A stretch of 16,928 nt of DNA, from contig JAOTUD010000010.1 in assembly GCA_029864065.1 (NCBI GenBank), positions 1 through 16,928 on the forward strand. Reading direction: 5' to 3'. The notes under the pieces were generated by a model. It was given only the letters and a program-made list of their open reading frames with translations. It ran no database searches and was not told the DNA's origin. The DNA is from Gammaproteobacteria bacterium. GTDB taxonomy: Bacteria > Pseudomonadota > Gammaproteobacteria > GCA-001735895. Both the position numbers and the translations under genes were made by a program. Shown in pieces: positions 7,760-14,504 of this stretch (position 1 is its first letter; each line of letters opens with the position of its first letter).

Positions 7760-7790
7760 CCCCTGTATTGTAATATCGGGGGTGGTTTTT
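7760..7790 (+). terminator. Possible weak terminator or attenuator hairpin
   Basis: CCCC (7760-7763) can pair with GGGG (7778-7781), continued after one mismatch by a G-U pair and three A-U pairs, closing a four-base UGUA loop. Five T follow at 7786-7790, four bases past the G run. No other terminator follows lptG on the plus strand, so this could stop lptFG read-through that crosses the RDD gene antisense. It could also act in the leader of the AlgP-like gene. The stem is imperfect, so this is tentative. Confidence 0.3.
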
Positions 7791-7829
7791 ACTAATGACG
7801 TCCGTAAGTTCAAGTGAGGAGACTGGAGA

Positions 7830-8279
7830 ATGGCGACAGCAAAAAAAGCAGCGAGGCCGAAGTCAAAAGCACAAGCTAAAAAACCCGCAGTCAAGAAGAA
7901 GGCAAGTAAGCCGGCGATCAAAAAGAAAGCGGTAAAACCTGCAGTCAAAAAGGCAGCCGTAAAGAAAAAAGCGAGCAAGCCTGCGGTTAAGAAGGCGGCG
8001 GTGAAGACTGCAGCCAGGAAACGGCCAGCCGCCAAGAAGAAGTCATCCGCCAGTTCTGCATCGAATGCAAGAGTCAAGGCATTGCAGGCTAATATCAACG
8101 CCTTGAAAAAGCAGATCCTGAAATTGAAGAACGATGTTCGCGTCGCCAACAAGCGTGCCGATGCCCTTGGCAAACTGTCGGCCAGGCGCGGTGACGCGAT
8201 CGCCAGGTTCGTGAGTGGATGGGACAGGAAGGCTAACGCAGCCGCTGTAAAATCAGCGAGGCCGAAGAAGAAAAAGTAA
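7830..8279 (+). CDS. Histone H1 / AlgP-like lysine-alanine-rich protein
   Basis: Predicted nucleoid-associated protein with a eukaryotic H1-like tail; AlgP of Pseudomonas is the known relative in style, but orthology is not shown. Of 149 residues about 40 are Lys, none is Glu, and the first acidic residue is D102. Residues 18-58 are built of 9-residue units such as KPAVKKKAS. A Ser-rich hinge (71-79) leads to a helical C-terminal part (81-135) with heptad-spaced hydrophobics (ALQANINALKKQILKLKNDV), probably a coiled coil, ending in KPRP-like KSARPKKKK. The ATG at 7830 has GAGGAG eight bases upstream, one of the best ribosome-binding sites here. It stands alone between its own promoter and a strong terminator. 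The basic part probably binds DNA or RNA without sequence specificity, and the coiled coil may oligomerise. Repeat number is likely variable between strains. Confidence 0.85.
   Translation: MATAKKAARPKSKAQAKKPAVKKKASKPAIKKKAVKPAVKKAAVKKKASKPAVKKAAVKTAARKRPAAKKKSSASSASNARVKALQANINALKKQILKLKNDVRVANKRADALGKLSARRGDAIARFVSGWDRKANAAAVKSARPKKKK
7881..8003 (+). repeat. Imperfect 27-bp tandem repeats inside the AlgP-like gene
   Basis: The units encode KPAVKKKAS, KPAIKKKAV, KPAVKKAAV, a partial KKKAS, and KPAVKKAAV (residues 18-58). The DNA is A-rich and imperfectly repeated, with synonymous and Ser/Val/Ile changes between units. Such arrays can gain or lose units by slippage. Confidence 0.75.
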
Positions 8280-8304
8280 CGCAAGCCAATGATAACAATT
8301 GAAC

Positions 8305-8333
8305 AAAAGGCACAGTTCGCTGTGCCTTTTTTT
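8305..8333 (+). terminator. Strong rho-independent terminator of the AlgP-like gene
   Basis: GGCACAG (8309-8315) and CTGTGCC (8320-8326) form a perfect 7-bp stem closed by a TTCG tetraloop, extended by AAAA/TTTT, with a run of seven T (8327-8333). The preceding A tract makes it potentially bidirectional. It lies 26 bases past the AlgP-like stop codon and ends four bases before the xerD ATG. Confidence 0.93.
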
Positions 8334-8337
8334 GTCC

Positions 8338-9249
8338 ATGAGTAAAATCGACCCGCCACCTGATGATCCAGAGATCGATCGTTTCATCGATAGCCTGTGG
8401 TCACAAAAGGGCCTGGCGGATCTCACCCTGCGTGCTTATCAGCAGGACTTGCGTCAGTTTTCGCGCTGGCTGGCCGAGCGTGACGGCAAACTCGCTCGAG
8501 CCGATCAGGCAGTTATCCAGCAGTACCTTGCGCAGCGATTTGACGACGGCGCCTCCGCCCGCTCCAACGCGCGCCTGCTGTCTACCCTGAAACAATACTA
8601 TCGGCATTTAATCAGGGTCGGAGAGCGCCAGGACAACCCCACCGCGCTGATAAGCGCGCCCAGGATTCATCGCAGCCTGCCGCAGACGCTCGGCGAAAAC
8701 GAGATCGAAAAACTGCTGCAGGCACCGGATCCGGAGAGTCGCTTCGGTCTGCGCGACCGCTGCATGCTCGAGCTGATGTACAGCTCCGGGCTGCGAGTCA
8801 GCGAGCTGGTGGGATTGCGGGTGAACCAGGTCAATGCCAAGCTCGGTCTGGTGAGACTGGTCGGCAAAGGCAGCAAGGAGCGCGTCGTGCCGGTCGGTGA
8901 AGAAGCGTTGCACTGGTTGCAGCAATATACCCGGGACGGGCGGCCGAACCTGCAAGGCCCTGGTGCTGTCAGCGATGCGCTGTTCCTGTCGAGTCGGGGC
9001 ACGGCAATCACGCGCCAGGCGTTCTGGCAGAATATAAAAAAGTATTTGCTCAAGGCGGGGATTAAGACCGTCTTTTCACCGCATTCGCTGCGGCATGCTT
9101 TTGCAACGCACTTGCTCAACCACGGTGCTGATCTGCGCACCGTGCAAATGCTGCTGGGTCACAGCAGCCTGTCGACCACGCAAATCTACACGCATATCGC
9201 GCAGGAACGTCTCGCCTCGTTACACGCGCGACACCACCCCCGCGGTTAG
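8338..9249 (+). CDS. xerD: Site-specific tyrosine recombinase XerD
   Basis: With XerC it resolves chromosome dimers at dif, under FtsK control at the division septum. The 303-residue product compares with 298 in E. coli and is similar throughout. The N-terminal core-binding domain spans about residues 12-105 (IDSLWSQKGLADLTLRAYQQDL). The C-terminal catalytic domain has R153 (SGLRVSELVGL), K177 (GKGSKERVVP), H249 and R252 (SPHSLRHAFATHLL), H275 (MLLGHSSLSTTQIYTH) and nucleophile Y284. SPHSLRHAFATHLLNHGADL with the HHPRG C-terminus fits XerD better than XerC. The ATG at 8338 matches the family N-terminus; a TTG at 8299 in the same frame would translate through the terminator stem and is unlikely. 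No Shine-Dalgarno is visible, because the T run of the terminator directly precedes the start. It converges with cnoX across 48 bases. Confidence 0.95.
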   Translation: MSKIDPPPDDPEIDRFIDSLWSQKGLADLTLRAYQQDLRQFSRWLAERDGKLARADQAVIQQYLAQRFDDGASARSNARLLSTLKQYYRHLIRVGERQDNPTALISAPRIHRSLPQTLGENEIEKLLQAPDPESRFGLRDRCMLELMYSSGLRVSELVGLRVNQVNAKLGLVRLVGKGSKERVVPVGEEALHWLQQYTRDGRPNLQGPGAVSDALFLSSRGTAITRQAFWQNIKKYLLKAGIKTVFSPHSLRHAFATHLLNHGADLRTVQMLLGHSSLSTTQIYTHIAQERLASLHARHHPRG

Positions 9250-9275
9250 CCGCTGTGGTGAATTAAGTAAACTGT

Positions 9276-9288
9276 CCCCTCGCAGGGG
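9276..9288. terminator. Small hairpin between convergent xerD and cnoX
   Basis: CCCCT-CGC-AGGGG can fold into a 5-bp GC-rich stem in the 48-base gap between the two stop codons. No T run follows on either strand, so termination here would be weak or rho-assisted. It is the only structure seen in the gap. Confidence 0.3.
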
Positions 9289-9297
9289 GCGGACGGT

Positions 9298-10161
9298 TCA
9301 ATGCAACAAAGTGAACAGTTTGCGGCGATATTTCTGCACGCTTGGATGCTCGCCGCCGAGCATGTCAAACAATGCCAGCAGCCCGTTGCGTCCCGCATCC
9401 TCGTCGAAGCCGCGATCGATACGCATGATCTCGAGCAGGCACTGCATCGCGTTTTCGTAATCGCCCTGCGCGGTGAGGTGACGACTCTTTTGCAATAAGG
9501 CCTCGAGGTCTTTCGGATTTTGCTGCAGGCGCTGCTCGATTTCGCTGAGTTCCGGCAGGTCGGCGAGCTGTGCCGCAAGGTTCATTTCCGCGCGCAGTTT
9601 GATCGCCGCATCCAGCTTGTTGCCTGCTTCGTCGAGGCTGTCGAGCAGCGCGAGCGCGCGCTCGCTGTTGCCCTGGCCGTAAACCACTTGCGCGATGGTA
9701 ACCTTGAGCTCCGCGTTTTCCGGGTCCTTGGCGAGTGCCTGGTTCAGCAGTTCCAGCGCCTGTTCGGCCTGGCCCTGCTGGTAAGCCGTCATTGCCGCCT
9801 GCATGATCTGCTCCGACTCCGACACGATATGCTTGTCGAGCATGGCGCGTACTTCCGATTCGGGGACCGCTCCGATACGCTCGTCGACGAGCTGTCCCTT
9901 GAAGAACAGTTTCATCGTGGGCAGACTCTTGATACCGAAATGACCGGCCAGCTCCTGTTCCGCGTCGGCGTTGACCTTGGCCAGTTCGAACTTGCCGTCG
10001 TATTCCTCGGCGAGTTTTGCGAGCATCGGCATGATGGTCTGGCAGGGCTGGCACCAGTCCGCCCAGAAATCTACCAGTACCGGACAGGTCATCGATTTTT
10101 CCAGCACCAGTTGCTGGAAATTCTGCAAACCGACATTGTGAATATAGGGTGACTCGCTCAT
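9298..10161 (-). CDS. cnoX: Thioredoxin-fold/TPR chaperedoxin CnoX (YbbN)
   Basis: A cytoplasmic holdase that, in E. coli, protects proteins during hypochlorous acid stress and hands them to GroEL/ES. The 287-residue product has an N-terminal thioredoxin domain (about 1-110) with DFWADWCQPC (C37, C40) and the cis-proline at SLPT (P81). A C-terminal helical TPR-type region (about 115-285) carries repeats such as YQQGQAEQALELLNQALAKDPENAE and GDYENAMQCLLEIMRIDR. The architecture matches CnoX rather than simple thioredoxin (about 108 residues). Unlike E. coli CnoX, where the first active-site cysteine is serine, both cysteines are present, so it may have redox activity as reported for the Caulobacter protein. 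The ATG at 10161 starts MSESPYIHNV. It is divergent from parE, with its own promoter. Confidence 0.93.
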   Translation of the reverse strand: MSESPYIHNVGLQNFQQLVLEKSMTCPVLVDFWADWCQPCQTIMPMLAKLAEEYDGKFELAKVNADAEQELAGHFGIKSLPTMKLFFKGQLVDERIGAVPESEVRAMLDKHIVSESEQIMQAAMTAYQQGQAEQALELLNQALAKDPENAELKVTIAQVVYGQGNSERALALLDSLDEAGNKLDAAIKLRAEMNLAAQLADLPELSEIEQRLQQNPKDLEALLQKSRHLTAQGDYENAMQCLLEIMRIDRGFDEDAGRNGLLALFDMLGGEHPSVQKYRRKLFTLLH

Positions 10162-10187
10162 AATAGAGAACCTGAAAAAAGATGCGC

Positions 10188-10218
10188 ATTATATCAGGCT
10201 GATCGCCCGGAAGTTCAA
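10188..10218 (-). promoter_or_regulatory. Promoter of cnoX
   Basis: On the minus strand a perfect TATAAT lies at 10193-10188. TTGAAC lies at 10218-10213, 19 bases upstream; GAACTT would give the standard 17 but is a poorer match. Transcription from about 10181 would leave a 20-base leader before the cnoX ATG. The hexamers are seen directly; activity is inferred. Confidence 0.6.
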
Positions 10219-10264
10219 GGGTTTGCCGTGGCGCGATCGTTTTTACACTCAGGAATCATCACAT

Positions 10265-12151
10265 TTGAAAAATCAGTATGACGCCGCCTCGATCGAAGTC
10301 CTGACGGGGCTCGAACCGGTCAAGAAACGGCCGGGCATGTATACCGACACCACCCGACCCAATCACCTCGCGCAGGAGGTGATCGATAATAGCGTCGACG
10401 AGGCGATTGTCGGCCATGCGACGCAGATCGGGGTGATTCTGCATGCCGACCAGTCGCTCAGCGTGATCGACAACGGCCGCGGCATGCCGGTCGATATCCA
10501 TCCCCAGCAGAAAATCCCCGGGGTCGAAGTCATCCTCACCAAGCTGCATGCCGGGGGCAAGTTTTCCAACAAGAATTACCGTTTTTCAGGCGGACTGCAC
10601 GGCGTTGGGGTATCGGTAGTCAACGCGCTGTCGAAACAACTCGATGTGCGCGTGCGCCGCGATGGCAAGGAATACACGATCAGTTTCAGAAACGGCGAAA
10701 AGAAAGACAAGCTGAAACAGACCGGCAGCGTCGGCAAGAATAATACCGGCACCAGCCTGCGATTCTGGCCGGACCCGAAATATTTCGACAGCCCGACTTT
10801 TTCGGTGACCCGGCTCAAGCATATACTTCGCGCCAAAGCGGTGCTGTGCCCGGGGCTCAAGGTCAAGTTCTACGTCGAAAAGACCAAGGAATCGGTCGAA
10901 TGGCTTTACGCGGACGGCTTATCCGATTACCTGCTCGAGGCGCTGGAGGGGTTGGAGCTGTTGCCGCCAGAACCGTTTTTCAACTCGCTGCAGGGCGAGC
11001 ACGAGGCGGTCGACTGGGCGGTGCTGTGGCTGCCGCAGGGCGGCGAATCGATTACCGAAAGCTACGTTAACCTGATTCCGACCTCGCAGGGCGGCACCCA
11101 TGTCAACGGCCTGCGTACCGGCATAACCGATGCGATCCGCGAATTCTGCGAATTTCGCAACCTGCTGCCGCGCGGGGTCAAGATTGCGCCCGACGACGTC
11201 TGGGACAAGGTCAGCTTCGTGCTTTCGGTAAAAATGGAAGATCCCCAGTTTTCCGGGCAGACCAAGGAACGCCTGTCCTCGCGCGAAACCGCTGCATTTG
11301 TTTCCGGCGTTGCCAAGGACTCGTTCAGCCTGTGGCTGAACCAGCATGCCGACATCGGCGATCAACTCGCGCAGCTGGCGATATCCAGTGCGCAAAGCCG
11401 ATTGAAAACCGCCAGGAAAGTGGTGCGTAAAAAGATCACCTCCGGTCCGGCACTGCCGGGAAAGCTGGCGGACTGCAGCAGCCAGGACGTCGCGCGCACC
11501 GAACTGTTCCTGGTCGAAGGCGATTCGGCCGGTGGCTCGGCGAAGCAGGCGCGGGACCGCGCGTTTCAGGCGATCATGCCGCTGCGCGGAAAAATTCTGA
11601 ATACCTGGGAGGTTCCGTCGGACCAGGTGCTGGGCTCGCAGGAAGTGCACGATATATCGGTGGCCATCGGGGTCGAGCCGGCCTCGGATAACCTGGCCAA
11701 CCTGCGCTACGGCAAGATCTGCATTCTTGCCGACGCGGATTCCGACGGCGCGCACATCGCCACCTTGCTGTGCGCGCTGTTCCTGCGCCATTTTCAGCCG
11801 CTGGTCGAAAAGGGTCATGTCTATGTCGCCAAGCCGCCGCTGTATCGCATCGACATCGCCAAGGACAAGTACTACGCGCTCGACGAGGCGGAGCGAGACG
11901 GCATCCTCGATCGCATCGCCGCGGAAAAACGCAAGGGCAAGATTTCGGTGACCCGTTTCAAGGGGCTCGGCGAGATGAACCCGATGCAGTTGCGCGAGAG
12001 CGCGATCGCGCCCGAAACCCGGCGCCTGGCGCAGTTGACGATCGCGCCTGGCGACAAGACCTTCAACATCATGGATATGATGCTGGCCAAGAAACGCGCC
12101 TCCGACCGCAAGGACTGGCTGCAGACCAAGGGAGACCTCGCCGAAATATGA
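10265..12151 (+). CDS. parE: DNA topoisomerase IV subunit B
   Basis: ATPase subunit of topoisomerase IV, the main decatenase of replicated chromosomes. The GHKL ATPase domain has E38 (QEVIDNSVDEA), D69 (VIDNGRG) and GGLHGVG (109-115). The transducer domain includes QTKERLSSRE. The TOPRIM domain has EGDSAGG from E418 and DADSDG at 490-495. FKGLGEMNPMQLRE and the C-terminal KGDLAEI close the protein. It has 628 residues from a TTG at 10265 (E. coli 630). That start was chosen because MKNQYDAASIEVL aligns residue for residue with E. coli MTQTYNADAIEVL, and AGGA lies upstream; no ATG is available, and another TTG at 10223 would add 14 residues. PGMYTDTTRPNHL and the missing insert distinguish it from GyrB (about 800 residues). 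The stop overlaps parC (ATGA). Confidence 0.96.
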   Translation: MKNQYDAASIEVLTGLEPVKKRPGMYTDTTRPNHLAQEVIDNSVDEAIVGHATQIGVILHADQSLSVIDNGRGMPVDIHPQQKIPGVEVILTKLHAGGKFSNKNYRFSGGLHGVGVSVVNALSKQLDVRVRRDGKEYTISFRNGEKKDKLKQTGSVGKNNTGTSLRFWPDPKYFDSPTFSVTRLKHILRAKAVLCPGLKVKFYVEKTKESVEWLYADGLSDYLLEALEGLELLPPEPFFNSLQGEHEAVDWAVLWLPQGGESITESYVNLIPTSQGGTHVNGLRTGITDAIREFCEFRNLLPRGVKIAPDDVWDKVSFVLSVKMEDPQFSGQTKERLSSRETAAFVSGVAKDSFSLWLNQHADIGDQLAQLAISSAQSRLKTARKVVRKKITSGPALPGKLADCSSQDVARTELFLVEGDSAGGSAKQARDRAFQAIMPLRGKILNTWEVPSDQVLGSQEVHDISVAIGVEPASDNLANLRYGKICILADADSDGAHIATLLCALFLRHFQPLVEKGHVYVAKPPLYRIDIAKDKYYALDEAERDGILDRIAAEKRKGKISVTRFKGLGEMNPMQLRESAIAPETRRLAQLTIAPGDKTFNIMDMMLAKKRASDRKDWLQTKGDLAEI

Positions 12152-14400
12152 ACGAAACCATGGAACTCAATTACGAGGGCGTCGAGCAGCAGCCCCTGCA
12201 TGTCTTTACCGAGAAGGCCTATCTCGACTACTCGATGTACGTCATCCTCGACCGCGCGCTGCCGCATATCGGCGACGGCCTGAAGCCGGTACAGCGCCGC
12301 ATCATTTACGCGATGTCCGAGCTCGGTCTCGCGGCCACTTCCAAGCACAAGAAATCGGCACGCACCGTCGGCGACGTGCTCGGTAAATACCACCCGCATG
12401 GCGATACCGCCTGTTACGAGGCGATGGTGTTGATGGCGCAGGAATTTTCCTATCGTTACCCGTTGATCGATGGCCAGGGCAACTTCGGTTCGCCGGACGA
12501 CCCCAAGTCGTTCGCGGCAATGCGTTACACCGAGTCGCGCCTGTCGGCCTTTGCCAAGGTATTGCTGCAGGAACTCGACCAGGGCACGGTGGACTGGATT
12601 GCCAACTTCGACGGCACCCTGCAGGAGCCGTCGCTGCTGCCGGCGCGGCTGCCGCATATCCTGCTCAATGGCACCACCGGCATCGCGGTCGGCATGGCGA
12701 CCGATTTGCCCCCGCACAACCTGCGCGAGGTCGCGAAAGCCTGCATACTGCTACTGGACAAGGCCAGGACCCCGCTGCAGGACCTGCTCAAGCACATCAG
12801 CGGACCCGATTATCCGACCGAGGCCGAAATCATCACGCCACGGGAGGAACTGCGCAGCCTCTATGAAACCGGCAACGGTTCGATTCGCATGCGCGCGGTA
12901 TATGAAGGCGAGGACGGAGACATCATCGTCACCGCGCTGCCGCACCAGGTATCGGGCGCGCGCGTGATGGAGCAGATCGCGCAACAGATGCTCGCCAAGA
13001 AGTTGCCAATGGTGGACGACCTGCGCGACGAATCCGATCACGAAAACCCGACGCGGCTGGTTATCGTGCCGCGTTCCAACCGTGTCGATATCGACGCCCT
13101 GATGGGTCATTTGTTTGCCACTACCGATCTCGAGCGCAGCTACCGCGTCAATATGAACATGATTGGCACCAACGGGCGGCCGCAGGTCAAGAACCTGAAG
13201 CAAATCCTGCAGGAGTGGATCGCGTTTCGCGTTGCCACGGTGCGACGGCGCCTGCAGTGGCGGCTCGACAAGGTCGACAAACGGCTGCACGTGCTCGAGG
13301 GCCTGCTGATCGCGTTTCTGAACCTGGACGAGGTCATCCGTATCGTGCGCTACGAAGACGACCCGAAGGCGGAATTGATCAAGACTTTCAAGATCAGCGA
13401 AATCCAGGCCGAGGCAATCCTCGAGACCAAGCTGCGCCACCTCGCCAAACTCGAGGAAATGAAGATCCGCGCCGAGCAGGAAGAGCTCAGCGCGGATAAA
13501 AAGGAACTGGAAAAACTGCTCGGCTCCGAACGCCGTATCAGGACGCTGATCAAGAACGAAATCCTGGAGGATGCCGAGACTTACGGCGACGACCGCCGTT
13601 CGCCGATCGTCAGCCGCGAGGCCGCGCGCGCGCTCGACGAAACCGACCTGATGCCTTCCGAGGCGCTTACCGTCGTACTGTCGAGCAAGGGCTGGGTGCG
13701 TGCCGCCAAGGGACACGAGATCGACCCGCGCAGCCTGAGCTACAAGTCCGGCGACGGTTACCTGGACATGGCGCTGGGCAAGAGCAACCAGAGCGTCGTA
13801 TTCGTCGATTCCTTCGGACGCGCCTACGCCGCGCCGGCGCATTCGCTGCCGTCGGCGCGCGGGCAGGGGGAACCGCTGACCGGGCGCTTCAAACCGGCCA
13901 GCGGCGCCGAGTTCAGAAGTTGCCTGATGGGCCAGGACGACGACCATTTCCTGATGTCGTCGTCGCACGGCTACGGCTACGTCTGCAGGTTCGCCGACAT
14001 GCTGACGCGCAGCAAGAACGGCAAGGCGCAGATTAGCCTGGCCAGGGGCGCGCAATTGCTGCCGGTGGTGGCGGTCTCAGACTATGATGCCGACCAGCTG
14101 GTATCGATTACCAGCGCCGGCTATATCGCGCTGTTAGAAGTCAAGTCCGTACCGCGTCTGGCGAAGGGCAAGGGTAACAAGATCCAGGGCATACCGCCCA
14201 AACGTATCAAGGACGGCGAGGAGGAAATCGCGTTTATCGCCTGCCTTGCGGGTAAGCAGAAACTGGTCATCCACTGCGGCAAAAAGTACAAGACCATGAA
14301 CCTGAAGGAACTCGAGGAATACCGTATCGAGCGCGGCAATCGCGGCCGCAAGCTGCCGCGAGGCTACCAGAACGTCACCGCGATAGAGGTAATCGATTGA
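12148..14400 (+). CDS. parC: DNA topoisomerase IV subunit A
   Basis: DNA cleavage and strand-passage subunit that forms the ParC2ParE2 tetramer with ParE. The 750-residue product compares with 752 in E. coli. The winged-helix breakage-reunion domain holds LKPVQRRIIYAM, KYHPHGD, GQGNFGSPDDP and the active-site Y127 in AAMRYTESRL. The quinolone-determining positions equivalent to E. coli S80 and E84 are T87 and E91. A coiled-coil tower (about 350-460) with LRHLAKLEEMKIRAEQEEL leads to a C-terminal beta-pinwheel domain (about 500-745) with degenerate blades such as LSYKSGDGYLDM and GNKIQGIP. The absence of a GyrA box (QRRGGKG) in that domain separates it from GyrA. The ATG sits in the parE stop codon (ATGA), indicating coupled translation. 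No clear terminator follows. Confidence 0.96.
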   Translation: MNETMELNYEGVEQQPLHVFTEKAYLDYSMYVILDRALPHIGDGLKPVQRRIIYAMSELGLAATSKHKKSARTVGDVLGKYHPHGDTACYEAMVLMAQEFSYRYPLIDGQGNFGSPDDPKSFAAMRYTESRLSAFAKVLLQELDQGTVDWIANFDGTLQEPSLLPARLPHILLNGTTGIAVGMATDLPPHNLREVAKACILLLDKARTPLQDLLKHISGPDYPTEAEIITPREELRSLYETGNGSIRMRAVYEGEDGDIIVTALPHQVSGARVMEQIAQQMLAKKLPMVDDLRDESDHENPTRLVIVPRSNRVDIDALMGHLFATTDLERSYRVNMNMIGTNGRPQVKNLKQILQEWIAFRVATVRRRLQWRLDKVDKRLHVLEGLLIAFLNLDEVIRIVRYEDDPKAELIKTFKISEIQAEAILETKLRHLAKLEEMKIRAEQEELSADKKELEKLLGSERRIRTLIKNEILEDAETYGDDRRSPIVSREAARALDETDLMPSEALTVVLSSKGWVRAAKGHEIDPRSLSYKSGDGYLDMALGKSNQSVVFVDSFGRAYAAPAHSLPSARGQGEPLTGRFKPASGAEFRSCLMGQDDDHFLMSSSHGYGYVCRFADMLTRSKNGKAQISLARGAQLLPVVAVSDYDADQLVSITSAGYIALLEVKSVPRLAKGKGNKIQGIPPKRIKDGEEEIAFIACLAGKQKLVIHCGKKYKTMNLKELEEYRIERGNRGRKLPRGYQNVTAIEVID

Positions 14401-14436
14401 TTCTGCGCGCCAGGCCTGCCCGCAATAAAAACATTC

Positions 14437-14464
14437 TTGACGCTTGAATTCGACGCAATAAATG
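14437..14464 (+). promoter_or_regulatory. Promoter of htpX, followed by an inverted repeat
   Basis: TTGACG (14437-14442) and TAAATG (14459-14464) are separated by 16 bases, a plausible sigma-70 pair about 40 bases before the htpX ATG. The inverted repeat AATGCC-N9-GGCATT (14461-14481) overlaps the -10 box and probable start point, so it could be an operator or a 5' stem. No clear heat-shock sigma-32 or CpxR box was found, though both types of control are known for htpX elsewhere. Confidence 0.5.
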
Positions 14465-14504
14465 CCAACTATACGGGCATTCTGACAATCGTTGGTGGCC
14501 ACTG

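Noticed and set aside
7837..7850. A run of seven A early in the AlgP-like gene that fits an A-AAA-AAA slippery heptamer
   Set aside because: The -1 frame closes after about ten codons, and A runs are expected in a lysine-rich gene, so programmed frameshifting is unsupported.
7715..8359. A hydrophobic 214-codon frame antisense to the AlgP-like gene, resembling a repeated membrane protein
   Set aside because: Its Phe/Leu/Ala repeats are simply the reverse complement of Lys and Ala codons, and it runs through the terminator stem.
3378..9249. A functional link between pepA and xerD, since PepA assists Xer recombination at plasmid cer/psi sites in E. coli
   Set aside because: The genes are 3.5 kb apart on opposite strands in separate units, and no dif- or cer-like site was recognised in the window.
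9520..10152. A 210-codon frame on the plus strand opposite cnoX
   Set aside because: The minus strand encodes an intact thioredoxin/TPR protein; the plus frame shows no family features.
12751..14055. A 434-codon open frame on the minus strand inside parC
   Set aside because: It lies wholly antisense to conserved ParC sequence, lacks recognisable motifs and has no independent start signals.
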